A program made the translations under genes and the position numbers. Below, one piece after another: positions 42,972 through 52,078 of a stretch of 52,291 nucleotides of DNA. A model generated the notes under the pieces. That model was not told the DNA's origin. It saw nothing but the letters and a program-made list of their open reading frames with translations, and did no database searches. Origin of the DNA: Methylobacterium sp. J-090. Lineage in GTDB: Bacteria; Pseudomonadota; Alphaproteobacteria; Rhizobiales; Beijerinckiaceae. The DNA lies in contig NZ_JAKSXV010000067.1 of assembly GCF_022829345.1 (NCBI RefSeq), positions 1 through 52,291 of the forward strand, read 5' to 3'. Position 1 is the stretch's first letter. The number at the start of each line of letters is the position of its first letter.

Positions 42972-45900
42972 ATGACGCGCACCGTCCATCGCCTCATCAC
43001 GACGCTCCTGGCGGGCACGGCGCTCACCACGCCGCTGGCGGTCGCGGCCGGCGAACTTCCGACGGGGGCCTCAATCGTCCACGGCAGCGTCGGCATCGCG
43101 ATGCCGGGCGCCAACGCCATGGCGATCCAGCAATCGTCGCAGACGGCCATCGTCAACTGGCAGACCTTCTCCATCGGCCAGGGCGCGCGGGTGGACGTCG
43201 CCCAGCCCAACGCCTCGGCCGCGCTCCTCAGCCGGGTGACCGGGTCGACGCCCTCCACCATCGCCGGCCAGTTGAACGCCAACGGGCAGATCTACCTCGT
43301 GAACCCCAACGGCATCGTCATCACCCCGTCCGGCGTGGTGCGGGCCGGCGGGTTCGTCGGCTCGACCCTCGGGATCAGCGACGAGGACTTCAAGGCGGGC
43401 CGGCGCGCGTTCAAGGGCAACGGCGCCTCCGCCACCGTGTCGAACCAGGGCTCCATCGACATCGCCCAAGGGGGCTATGCCGCCCTCCTCGGCGGCCGGG
43501 TCGAGAATGCCGGCGTGGTGAGCGTGCCGCTCGGCCGGGTCGGCTTCGGCGCCGGCGAGCGCGCAACCCTCGACCTGTCGGGCGACGGGTTCCTCCAGGT
43601 CGCGGTTCCGTCGCGGGCCGACGGGTCGGACGCGGCGCTCATCAGCCACAGCGGCCGCATCAGCGCCGCCGGCGGGCGCGTCGAGATGCAGGCGGCCACG
43701 GCGCGCGACCTGGCGCGCAACGCCATCAACCTGTCCGGCCTCGTCGAGGCGCGCAGCGTCAGCGGGCGATCGGGGGCGATCGTGCTCGGCGGCGGCGAGG
43801 GCGGCACCGTGACCGTCTCCGGCCGCCTCGACGCCTCCGCGCGGGGCGCCAGGGCGGTCACCCGCACGGCCACCCACACGGCGAAGGCCGCGCGGGGCGG
43901 CGACATCACCGTCACGGGCGACGCGATCCGCCTCACCGGCGCGCGCCTGCAGGCGGACGGCACGGCCGGGGGCGGCCGGATCCGGGTCGGCGGCGACTTC
44001 CAGGGCGGCGGCACCCTCCAGCGGGCGCGCGTCACGACGGTGGATTCCGCCAGCACCCTCAGCGCCGATGCCGGCCGGTCGGGCCGGGGCGGCGACGTGG
44101 TCGTGTGGTCCGACGGGAGCACGGCGTTCGCCGGCACCATCCGCGCGCGCGGCGGCGCGACGCTCGGCGACGGCGGCGCGACGGAGGTGTCGAGCAAGGG
44201 GCTGCTCGCCTATACGGGCACCACGGACCTCTCGGCGGCCCACGGCGCCTTCGGCACCCTGCTGCTCGACCCCTACAACGTCACGATCTCCGGCGGCGGC
44301 ACCGCCGGCCAGACCCAGGGGACGGACGGCTTCACGCCGAACGCCGACAACAGCGTCATCAACGCCAGCGACCTTGCGATGGCGCTGGCCAAGGCCAACG
44401 TCACCGTCACCACCGGGGCCGCCAACAGCGCCGGTGGGCAGGACGGCAACATCGCCGTGCAGACAAACGTGACCTGGAACGCAGCGACGACGCTGACCCT
44501 GTCGGCCTTCAACAGCATTAGGGTCGGTCCCACGGATAATGCGCCGTCGGCACCGGCGGGATCCATCGCCGTACCGACGGGAGGCGGCCTGATCCTGCGG
44601 GCGGACAATAGCGGAAGGGGAATCGGCACGGTCGATTTCAGGCCGACTTCGATCGTCGCATTCGACGCGGCTGCCCCTATCGCGGTCTACTACAATCCGG
44701 CGAGCAATCCGGCGGGCAGCGGCGTCAACACGACAAGCTACACTGGTCCAACACCCTACACGGCCAGTCTGATCAATGCGGCTGGAGCGATTACGGGCAC
44801 TCGGTCGGTCGCATCGTACATGCTCGTCAACACGGCCAACGACCTGCAGAACATGCGCAACAACCTGACCGGCAGCTACGCGCAGGGACGCGACATCGAC
44901 GCCGCTGCCGCGAGCGGCTTCTCGCCCATCGGCGGCCTCGGCGAGGGGCAGGCCTTCTCCGGGACCTTCGACGGGCAGGGCCTGAGGATCTCGAACCTCA
45001 CGATCAACCAGCCGACCTTGGACAATGTCGGCTTGTTCGGTGTCACGACCAACGCACAGCTCAGCAACATCGCTCTTTTCGGCACCGTCCTCAACGGCCG
45101 GAACAACGTCGGCGGCCTCGTCGGCAGCGCGACCCGCGGTTCCATCGTCAACGTTTCGAACACACGTGCTGTCAACGCGACGACAGGCTTGGGCTCGGTG
45201 GACGGCATCGGCAACGTCGGCGGCCTCGTCGGCCTGCTCGACGGCGCGATCACGAACGGTTCCACGTCGGTCAACGTCACCGGCTCTGGCTCCGGCAGCA
45301 GCATCGGCGGCCTTGTGGGTGCCGTGCGCCAGGTCGGCGCTGACACACCCTTCGTCAGCCGGTCCTTTGCCTCGGGCGTCGTACGCGGTGTCAGCACGAG
45401 CGGTCTCAACGCCATCGGCGGCCTCGTTGGGACGGTTGAGAACGGGCGGGTTGAGCAATCCTACGCCAACGGAGCAGTGGCCGGCGCGGGCTCAGTAGGC
45501 GGTCTCGTGGGCGATCTGGTCAATCGCGGCACCATCAGCGCCACCTACGCCACAGGCCTTGTCAGCAACGCCGCGGCGGCCGGCAGCGCCGGCGGCCTGG
45601 TGGGGTCCATCACCGCGGCGGCCGGCCTCGGCGCCAGCGTCGACCAAAGCTATTCCACCGGTCTCGTCACCGGGGCCGGAACGCTCGGCGGTCTTGTCGG
45701 TACGGCGAATGGGCAGGCCACCGTCACCAACGCCTATTGGGACGCCCAGACCAGCGGGCGGCTGACCAGCGCGGGGGGCACCGGGCAAACGACGGCGCAG
45801 CTTCAGGGCGCGCTGCCCGGGGGCTTCAACCCCACGATCTGGAGCCGGGCGGCGGGAACCTACCCCTACCTGAGTTGGCGGTTCCCCACCGGAATCCTCG

Positions 45901-47750
45901 CGGTGTCGGGCATCGCGCAGGCCGCGGCCGATCCGGGAGCGCCGATTCCAGGAACGACCGTCACGCTCCTCGCCGGTGGCGCGCAATCCGCGACCCAGAC
46001 CGGCGCGAACGGCACCTACTATATCGCTTTGGCGCCGCTGGCCGGAACCGCCCAGGCGGTAACCGCCATTCTTCCGGCGCCCCTCAACGGCGGTGCCCTC
46101 GCCGACGCGCCCACGGGTGCCGGCGCGCTCACCCTCAACGTCCGGGCAGGCCGGGGCGTGGCCACCACCGCGGCCATCGACACCACCGGCCTCACCACTC
46201 GCCTGACGAACAGCGGCGTCATCGGCGGCGTTCCCACCTTCGCCGCCGCCGGCGTTCCGATCTTCATCGAGCTTCTGAATCCGGCCGGGTTCACCGTCGA
46301 TCAGCCGATCACGGTAACGGGCCGGTTGCAGATCGCAGGCGCGGGGTCCACAGCCTCGGCCGGCCCGATCACCATCGGCGCGGCCGGGTTCCTGCGCAGC
46401 GGCGGGGATGTTGTGGTCGCAACCACACTGTTCACCAACAATGCCGGCGCCACCGGAATCCAGACCGGTGGCCGATCCCTCGTCTACAGCCAGGACTACG
46501 CCAACGACACGCGCGGCGGCCTTCCCGGCGGCAACCTCTACGCCCGCAGCTTCTCGGCCAACCCGCCCGCCACCATCACCGAGGCCGGCAACCAGTTCAT
46601 CTTCACCAGCCGGCCCATCCTCACCGTCACGGCCACGGGGGGGACCCGGGAGTACGGTTCGACGACGCTAACCGCCACGCCGACCATCACGGGGCTCGTC
46701 AACAACGATACGGCGGCCCAGGCCTACACGGGCACCCCGTCGGTGACCGACGCCACCCCCGTGACGGCGGGGGTAGGCACCTATGCCACCGGTGTCCAGA
46801 CCAGGACGGGCACCCTCACCTCGCCCATCGGCTACGCGATCAACACCGTCGACGCACAGCTCACCATCACGCCGGCGCCGCTCACGATCACGGCCCGCGA
46901 CGCCACCAAGCCGTTCGGCACGAACCTCGCCTTCGACGGATCCGAATTCAACTTCAGTCGCGCCGACCTGCGCAACGGCGATACGGTGACGCGGGTGACC
47001 CTGACGAGCGACGGTGCGCCGGCCGAGGCGCCCGTGGCGGGAAGCCCCTACCCCATCGTCGCCAGCAATGCAGTCGGGACGGGCCTCGTCAGCACCGGGC
47101 CGGGTGCGAGCGCCCTCGGCGGGTTGAACTACCGGGTGACCTACCTGCCCGGCCTTCTCACGGTGACGCAGCCCCCGACGCCGCAGGGACCGACGCCGCT
47201 GGAGGTCGCGACGAACGCGCCGACCCTGACGCGGAACCTGCCCAACCTCTTCCAGCCCGTCGTTCCGCGCAACGACACCCTCGATATCGCCAACCTCGAA
47301 GGCGGCGGCCCGAGCCTCGGCGTCGGCGAGCCGGCGGGGGCGAAGGGCGCCACCCTCGGCTATCTCAAGGGGGCCTCGGCCGAGCTCGACGCCGCCATGG
47401 CGGCCTGCGAGCGGCAGGACGGGCGCCGGGTGAAGGCCTATGCGGATTGCGTCGGCGGCGCCCTCGACACCTATGCGGGCAAGCTCGAGCTGCGCCTCGC
47501 GCAGCTTCCGCCGGCCTTCCGCAACATCCCGGCCGTCGTGCGCCAGGCCGCGCAGAAAATCCGGGCGGCGCGGACGATCACCGAGGCGCGCCAGGCCGTG
47601 CGCGTCGCCGTGGTCGCGGTGCGCAAGGCCATCGCCCTGATCCGGGCCGACGAGCCGGCGGTGGCGCAGCGCCAGAGGAGGGAAGGCAATGCCATCGCAT
47701 CCGCCCTGCAATCCGTGGACAGCCGGCTGTCGCGCTCCGTCGGCCTCTGA
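42972..47750 (+). CDS. Large two-partner secretion exoprotein (TpsA, filamentous-haemagglutinin type)
   Basis: 1592 residues from this start (1608 from an ATG at 42924). A signal peptide (about 1-27) is followed by the TPS domain (about 30-290), with its landmark 'NGQIYLVNPNGIVITPSG' (NPNGI at ~111-115). A beta-helical region follows. Residues ~640-930 carry many GLUG-type units (repeated GGLVG). Then come a Big-like stretch and two MBG/YDG-like domains (~1214-1400, 'LTVTATGGTREYGSTTLTATPTI', 'LTITARDATKPFGTNLAF'). The last ~130 residues are helical and contain two cysteines (C1479, C1493). It should be a surface adhesin or biofilm matrix protein. It is translationally close to tpsB and overlaps the caspase-family gene by 62 bases. 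Confidence 0.92.
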   Translation: MTRTVHRLITTLLAGTALTTPLAVAAGELPTGASIVHGSVGIAMPGANAMAIQQSSQTAIVNWQTFSIGQGARVDVAQPNASAALLSRVTGSTPSTIAGQLNANGQIYLVNPNGIVITPSGVVRAGGFVGSTLGISDEDFKAGRRAFKGNGASATVSNQGSIDIAQGGYAALLGGRVENAGVVSVPLGRVGFGAGERATLDLSGDGFLQVAVPSRADGSDAALISHSGRISAAGGRVEMQAATARDLARNAINLSGLVEARSVSGRSGAIVLGGGEGGTVTVSGRLDASARGARAVTRTATHTAKAARGGDITVTGDAIRLTGARLQADGTAGGGRIRVGGDFQGGGTLQRARVTTVDSASTLSADAGRSGRGGDVVVWSDGSTAFAGTIRARGGATLGDGGATEVSSKGLLAYTGTTDLSAAHGAFGTLLLDPYNVTISGGGTAGQTQGTDGFTPNADNSVINASDLAMALAKANVTVTTGAANSAGGQDGNIAVQTNVTWNAATTLTLSAFNSIRVGPTDNAPSAPAGSIAVPTGGGLILRADNSGRGIGTVDFRPTSIVAFDAAAPIAVYYNPASNPAGSGVNTTSYTGPTPYTASLINAAGAITGTRSVASYMLVNTANDLQNMRNNLTGSYAQGRDIDAAAASGFSPIGGLGEGQAFSGTFDGQGLRISNLTINQPTLDNVGLFGVTTNAQLSNIALFGTVLNGRNNVGGLVGSATRGSIVNVSNTRAVNATTGLGSVDGIGNVGGLVGLLDGAITNGSTSVNVTGSGSGSSIGGLVGAVRQVGADTPFVSRSFASGVVRGVSTSGLNAIGGLVGTVENGRVEQSYANGAVAGAGSVGGLVGDLVNRGTISATYATGLVSNAAAAGSAGGLVGSITAAAGLGASVDQSYSTGLVTGAGTLGGLVGTANGQATVTNAYWDAQTSGRLTSAGGTGQTTAQLQGALPGGFNPTIWSRAAGTYPYLSWRFPTGILAVSGIAQAAADPGAPIPGTTVTLLAGGAQSATQTGANGTYYIALAPLAGTAQAVTAILPAPLNGGALADAPTGAGALTLNVRAGRGVATTAAIDTTGLTTRLTNSGVIGGVPTFAAAGVPIFIELLNPAGFTVDQPITVTGRLQIAGAGSTASAGPITIGAAGFLRSGGDVVVATTLFTNNAGATGIQTGGRSLVYSQDYANDTRGGLPGGNLYARSFSANPPATITEAGNQFIFTSRPILTVTATGGTREYGSTTLTATPTITGLVNNDTAAQAYTGTPSVTDATPVTAGVGTYATGVQTRTGTLTSPIGYAINTVDAQLTITPAPLTITARDATKPFGTNLAFDGSEFNFSRADLRNGDTVTRVTLTSDGAPAEAPVAGSPYPIVASNAVGTGLVSTGPGASALGGLNYRVTYLPGLLTVTQPPTPQGPTPLEVATNAPTLTRNLPNLFQPVVPRNDTLDIANLEGGGPSLGVGEPAGAKGATLGYLKGASAELDAAMAACERQDGRRVKAYADCVGGALDTYAGKLELRLAQLPPAFRNIPAVVRQAAQKIRAARTITEARQAVRVAVVAVRKAIALIRADEPAVAQRQRREGNAIASALQSVDSRLSRSVGL

Positions 47751-49761
47751 GGCGCGGGACGCGGGCGCCCCCGGGGCGCCGCGGCGGTCCGGGGCGGCTC
47801 GGTTCGTGTCAGCTTGGCTCGCGGCGGCCTGGCTCGCGGGCACATGGCTCGCCGTAAGCGCGGGGCCGGCGCGCGCCGAGACCCGCGTCGCCCTGGTCAT
47901 CGGCAACACCGGCTACCGCAATCTGAAGCCGCTCGCGAACCCGGCCAACGACGCGGGCGACGTGGCGGCGGCCCTGAAGGCCCGCGGCTTCACGGTGCTC
48001 CAGGGCGTCGACCTCGACCGGGGCGCCATGACCCGCCTCGTCGAGCGGTTCCAGTCCGAGGCCCGCACGGCCGACGTCTCCCTCGTCTACTATGCCGGCC
48101 ACGGCTTCCAGGTCGACGGCCAGAACTACCTCGTGCCGGTGGATGCCAGCATCCGGAGCCGGCAGGACGTCGAGACCGCGACCCTGAACCTGCGGACGAT
48201 CACGGAGCGCCTCGAGGGCGGGCGCGGCATCCACCTCGTCTTCCTCGACGCCTGCCGCAACAATCCCCTGCGCGGCACCGCCGGCACGTCCGACGCGGCC
48301 GTGCCGAACGGCCTCGCCCGCATGGGCAACGCCGCCGGGTTCCTGTTCGCCTACGCCACCCAGCCCGACAACGTCGCCTTCGACGGCGGCGGCCGCAACA
48401 GCCCCTTCGCCCAGGCCTTCCTCAGCCACGTGGCCACGCGCGGCCAGGACATCGCCGCGATGATGATCGCCGTGCGCAAGGACGTGATCGCGGCCACCGG
48501 CGGGTTCCAGGTGCCGTGGGAGAACTCGTCCCTCACGAGCCAGTTCGCCTTCGTGCCGGGCCAGGCCGCCGCGGCCTCACCCGAGACCCAGCTCTGGCAG
48601 CTCGCCGCCGCCGGCCGCGACCCGGCCCTGCTGCGGATCTACCTCGCGCGCTATCCCGAAGGGGCGCATGCCGACGAGGTCAAGGCGATGGCGCTCGCGC
48701 CGGCGCCGCCGGAGGCCGCGCCGGGCGCGATCCGCAGCACGCCGGAGGGCGACCGGGTGTCCGACGACCGCCTGTGGGATTTCGCGCAGCGCTCGCGCCT
48801 GCGCCAGCTCGTGGAGTTCTACATCAGCCGCCGCCCGGACGGGCGCCACGCCCACGAGGCACGGGAGCTGCTCCAGGCGCTGCCGACGACGGAGGATTCG
48901 GACGTCCGGCCCGAGAGCCTGTGCGAGCGCGCGGCGACCCATCCCCGCGACGCCACGGCGAACACCGCCGGCGTCCCCCTGGCCGAGCTCGGCCGCAACG
49001 CCGAGACGGCGATCCAGGCCTGCCGGGCCGCGCGGGAGAGCCATCCGGACATGCCGCACTACACGGCGCTCCTCGCCCGGGCGCTGGCCGCGCGCGGCGA
49101 GCGCGAGGCGGCGATCGGCTACTACCGGGAGGCGGCGGCGCGGGGAAACCTGCGGGCGATGGTCAGCCTCGGCCTGCTCATGGAGACGGGGGACGGCCTG
49201 CCGCGCGATCCCAGGGGCGCCGCCGCCCTGTACGAGACGGCGGCCCGCGGCGGCAGCCCGGACGGCGCCATCAACCTCGCGGTGGCCCTGATGGAGGGGG
49301 TGGGGGTCCGGAAGGACCCGGGCCGCGCCGTCACCCTGCTGAAGCAGGCCTCCGAGGCCGGCTCGGCCATCGCCACCTACAATCTCGGCGTGCTGGCCCA
49401 GCAGGGGCTGGTGACGGAGCCGGGCTCCGCCCTCGCCTATTTCCGCAAGGCGACCGAGCTCGGCGACCCGCGCGGCTTCGTGCCGGCGGCGATCCTCCTC
49501 GACGAGGGCCGGGGCGGCGTGCGCAAGGACCCCGCCGCCGCCGCCGAGATGCTGCTGCTCGGTGTGGCCTCGGATTCCGGCGATGCGGCGAGCCAGATCG
49601 TCACTCGCGCCGCGACGTGGTCGCAGGACACGATCCGCCTCCTGCAGGAGCGGCTCAAGCGCGCCGGCTACTACACCGGCGCGGTGGACGGCCGGGGCGG
49701 ACCGAAGATGGCGGCCCCCCTGCGCCAGTGGCGCCGGGTGGGCAACCTCGACCTGAAGTGA
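47689..49761 (+). CDS. Exported caspase-family (C14) protein with SEL1 repeats and C-terminal PG-binding-like domain
   Basis: 690 residues. After a positively charged N-terminus and hydrophobic segment (about 38-62, cleavage near 'PARAE') comes a caspase p20-like domain (64-~300): 'RVALVIGNTGYRNLKPLANPANDAGDVAAAL', catalytic H138 in 'YYAGHG' and C189 in 'FLDACRNNP', so the dyad is intact. Residues ~450-620 hold SEL1-type repeats ('AMVSLGLLMETGDGLPRDPRGAAALYETAARGG', 'ATYNLGVLAQQG'). The last ~45 residues ('DTIRLLQERLKRAGYYTGAVDGRGGPKMAAPLRQW') resemble a peptidoglycan-binding domain. A strong GAGGAGGGAAGG sits inside the end of tpsA just before the ATG. The operon context suggests a protease acting on or with the TPS adhesin in the periplasm or at the surface; untested. 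Confidence 0.9.
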   Translation: MPSHPPCNPWTAGCRAPSASEARDAGAPGAPRRSGAARFVSAWLAAAWLAGTWLAVSAGPARAETRVALVIGNTGYRNLKPLANPANDAGDVAAALKARGFTVLQGVDLDRGAMTRLVERFQSEARTADVSLVYYAGHGFQVDGQNYLVPVDASIRSRQDVETATLNLRTITERLEGGRGIHLVFLDACRNNPLRGTAGTSDAAVPNGLARMGNAAGFLFAYATQPDNVAFDGGGRNSPFAQAFLSHVATRGQDIAAMMIAVRKDVIAATGGFQVPWENSSLTSQFAFVPGQAAAASPETQLWQLAAAGRDPALLRIYLARYPEGAHADEVKAMALAPAPPEAAPGAIRSTPEGDRVSDDRLWDFAQRSRLRQLVEFYISRRPDGRHAHEARELLQALPTTEDSDVRPESLCERAATHPRDATANTAGVPLAELGRNAETAIQACRAARESHPDMPHYTALLARALAARGEREAAIGYYREAAARGNLRAMVSLGLLMETGDGLPRDPRGAAALYETAARGGSPDGAINLAVALMEGVGVRKDPGRAVTLLKQASEAGSAIATYNLGVLAQQGLVTEPGSALAYFRKATELGDPRGFVPAAILLDEGRGGVRKDPAAAAEMLLLGVASDSGDAASQIVTRAATWSQDTIRLLQERLKRAGYYTGAVDGRGGPKMAAPLRQWRRVGNLDLK

Positions 49762-50210
49762 GGCGACCGCCGCCCGATCGGTACGGTCCCCCGTGCGTCT
49801 GGCCGAAGGACGCGGTGAAGCGCGGGTCCCCTCTCCAGGAAGGGGGGGACAGGGTGACGAGTCCGAAAGGCCTCCCCGGCAGTGCAAGAAAGCCGAAGAG
49901 ATCGATTGTACCGCCTCGTCTGCCTGGGCAGGAGGAATGCAGCTTTACCATTGTTCGGCATCGTGCGGTGGGCGCGTTGCACCGGACCGGGTGGGTTTTG
50001 CGGGTTCGGAGTTGCTGACAAATCCGGCACGCAAAGGGGTGGACGACCCGTGTCGTCGTCCGCACCGCTGGGGCGGCCGGCGGTCAAGGCGTCATCCACG
50101 ACGTCCGGCTTGGCCGGAGGTCCGTTCCTGGCCGGCTCCCGGCCAAGGTCAGATATGGGGCGGGACCAGCCGCCGGATCAGCGGCCCGGCTCCAACCAGA
50201 CCGTCCCATT
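49762..50210. other. Intergenic stretch without a convincing gene
   Basis: About 450 bases between the caspase gene and the siderophore remnant, which run toward each other. Open frames here are GC-driven and have no ribosome binding site or family resemblance. A weak hairpin (CCCCT...AGGGG, about 49828-49845) might end the TPS operon. The change from the TPS operon to a truncated siderophore operon suggests an old recombination junction in or near this stretch. Confidence 0.5.
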
Positions 50211-50654
50211 TTAGGGCAGGTCCGCCGGGCATCGACGAAGTAAGCGAACCTCGCCTGGGCCGCGCAGCCCCTGGAGTGTCCAAAGGGGGACGGACCAGAC
50301 TTGGCGAGGCGGGAAGACATGGCGCGTCGTCTTGGGCGGGTACAACTCGCCGCTCAGAGCGCGGGCCAGTACCTCGGCGCGGGTTGGCGCAAAGTCCGGC
50401 CGCCACGAGAGCAGTTCGACCTCAGCATAATCGAAAACTTGGACGGGGACACGGACGAGGCCGAGCTCCCGTGCGGCTACAAGCCGATGGTGGCCGTCGA
50501 GGAGGGCGTGCACCGTTCCTTCGATGCAGATCGGCTGCTTCCAGGCCTGATCCGCCAGGATCATCGCGACGACCTCGCGCGCGCGCGCGGGGATCGCCTC
50601 CTCCGTAGGGCGAAGCAGCTTCACCGGGAAGAGCGCGCAATCGGGGTCGATCAT
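50211..50654 (-). CDS. ParB-like SbnI/SerK-family protein (siderophore-linked serine kinase type)
   Basis: 147 residues. The sequence follows the SbnI/SerK group: 'LFPVKLLRPTEEAIPARAREVVAMI', 'DGHHRLVAARELGLVRVPVQVFDY' and 'ALSGELYPPKTTRHVFPP'. Members use ATP to phosphorylate free L-serine; in Staphylococcus SbnI also senses haem and makes O-phosphoserine for staphyloferrin B. The ATG at 50654 has GGAGG 8 bases upstream; longer readings run into the MFS gene. It starts 16 bases after the MFS stop, so both are cotranscribed. It is shorter than the staphylococcal protein and its last ~25 residues look atypical, so a 3' truncation at an old junction is possible. Confidence 0.8.
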   Translation of the reverse strand: MIDPDCALFPVKLLRPTEEAIPARAREVVAMILADQAWKQPICIEGTVHALLDGHHRLVAARELGLVRVPVQVFDYAEVELLSWRPDFAPTRAEVLARALSGELYPPKTTRHVFPPRQVWSVPLWTLQGLRGPGEVRLLRRCPADLP

Positions 50655-50670
50655 GGGGATGGCCTCCACG

Positions 50671-51891
50671 TCAGCGTCCGAGATCGCCGGCTCCTGTCGA
50701 GCGCGCTCGGAGCAGAAGCCCACAGGAGAGTAGGTACAGGACTGAGACGGCGGGGAAGACGGCGGCGGCACCTGCCGCCTGGTTGACGAGGCCGCCGAGC
50801 GCTACGCCCGCCATCGAGGAGGCCTGGGTCATGCTCTGGACGACACCGAGGATATGGCCCTGCCTGTTGACCGCAGCCTCGCGCGAGATGAGGCCGGTCA
50901 GCACCGGAGTCGTGGCGCCGAGGAGCGCTCCCCAGATGAAGTAAGTCGCCGCGAATACGGCGATGCTGTTCGTCACGCCCGCAACGAGGGCGGCGCCGGC
51001 ACAGGCGAGGGCCACAAGGGCGACGCCGCCTAATGTCCCGCGCAGCGTCCTGCTTTCGAACACCCGCGACCACAGCGCTGCCGAGGCGACGAAGCCGGTC
51101 GCCATCACGCCGTAGCAGAGGCCGATCTCCCAGTTCTCGGCCCCAAAGGCCGAGCGCACGTAGAGCGCGAACGGCATCTGTGGCAGGAGCCGGCTCGCGA
51201 GCAGGCAGCCATGGGCGAGTAGGAGACCGCGGATAACCGGATTGCGCCAGACGGTGGCGATCGGCGCCGCATCTTGCGCCGCGGTCTTGGGAGCCGCGGT
51301 CTTGGGAGACGCGGTCTTGGGAGACGCGGCCGAGGGTGGGAGGAGAGCGAGCACGGCGAGGGCGCAGGCCACGCACAACCCGGAGGCGGCGGCGTTGATC
51401 CAGAAGAAACTCGCATGGTCGAGAATGGCGCCGCCGAGGACGGCACCGCCCAGCGAACCGACGTTGGTTGCGACCTGCAGGAAGGCGAACAGACGGCCGC
51501 GGCGCTCCGGCGTCTCAAGGTCGACCCCGTAGGCCTGGGCCGGTGCCGAGAACCCGGCGCAGGCGCCCTGCACGAAGCGCAGCAGCACGATCGTCCACGG
51601 ATCACCAGCGAGGGCGAGGCCGAGCTGGGTCAGGGCCAGCCCTGCCAGGGCGCGCAGCATCATCAGCCTGTGGCCGTAGCGGTCCCCCATTCGCCCCCAG
51701 AGGCTGCCGGTCAGGGCGATCCCGAGCATCGGGGCGACGTAGGTGCCCGTAGCCGCCATGCTGAACGCGAGGTCCGAAGCGCTGATCTCCTTCAGGCGCA
51801 GTGGCCAGAACGGCCCGCTCATCTCCATCGCCGCCATGGTGACGAGTTGGATGGCGAAGAGCAGGCGTATGGTCCCGATCGTACCTGCCAT
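50671..51891 (-). CDS. MFS transporter, probable siderophore exporter
   Basis: 406 residues with about twelve hydrophobic segments and the MFS loop motif 'GSLWGRMGDRYGHRLMM' between helices 2 and 3. A short central loop is repetitive ('SPKTASPKTAAPKTAAQ'). Its ATG lies 1 base after the stop of a siderophore-synthetase remnant (TGA-C-ATG), and it is followed by an SbnI-like gene; MFS genes in that setting (such as sbnD) export the siderophore. With its upstream operon cut by an IS element, its expression would depend on read-through or a promoter in the IS. Confidence 0.85.
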   Translation of the reverse strand: MAGTIGTIRLLFAIQLVTMAAMEMSGPFWPLRLKEISASDLAFSMAATGTYVAPMLGIALTGSLWGRMGDRYGHRLMMLRALAGLALTQLGLALAGDPWTIVLLRFVQGACAGFSAPAQAYGVDLETPERRGRLFAFLQVATNVGSLGGAVLGGAILDHASFFWINAAASGLCVACALAVLALLPPSAASPKTASPKTAAPKTAAQDAAPIATVWRNPVIRGLLLAHGCLLASRLLPQMPFALYVRSAFGAENWEIGLCYGVMATGFVASAALWSRVFESRTLRGTLGGVALVALACAGAALVAGVTNSIAVFAATYFIWGALLGATTPVLTGLISREAAVNRQGHILGVVQSMTQASSMAGVALGGLVNQAAGAAAVFPAVSVLYLLSCGLLLRARSTGAGDLGR

Positions 51892-51892
51892 G

Positions 51893-52078
51893 TCAGAGGC
51901 CGCGCGTCGCCGGGTCGAGCGGGTTCGGCAACTCGTGCTGGAGCCGGTAGTCGGCATAGTGGGACAGATGCATGCGCAGAAGGGAGCGGGCCGTCCACGG
52001 GGCGCGAAGGAAGGCGTCTCGCTCTGCTGGCCTGCCCCCGTTCGGTGGCCCATGTTCGAAGTTAGTGCATCGTCGGTC
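51893..52078 (-). pseudogene. C-terminal remnant of an IucA/IucC-type siderophore synthetase, cut by an IS element
   Basis: Reading leftward from the IS boundary, about 61 codons stay open to a stop at 51893-51895, which abuts the MFS start. The residues ('AERDAFLRAPWTARSLLRMHL' region, then 'LQHELPNPLDPATRGL') match the C-terminal end of NIS (NRPS-independent) siderophore synthetases, where a '(K/R)xLLRMRL' helix and a terminal 'NPL' are conserved. There is no start codon or upstream part; the sequence changes to IS3-type DNA at about 52079. The frame, the abutting MFS gene and the SbnI-like gene together support a broken staphyloferrin/aerobactin-type operon. The family call is from memory of the C-terminal motif. 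Confidence 0.65.

Noticed and set aside
43071..45458. 795-codon minus-strand open frame opposite tpsA
   Set aside because: Compositional shadow; no start context or domains.
45100..45720. Repeated GGLVG-coding units as a possible CRISPR or DNA repeat array
   Set aside because: Spacing and sequence follow codons of GLUG repeats in TpsA; no constant repeat-spacer structure.
49793..50608. Plus-strand open frame across the spacer and the SbnI-like gene
   Set aside because: No ribosome binding site, no recognisable domain, and it runs antisense to a recognised gene.
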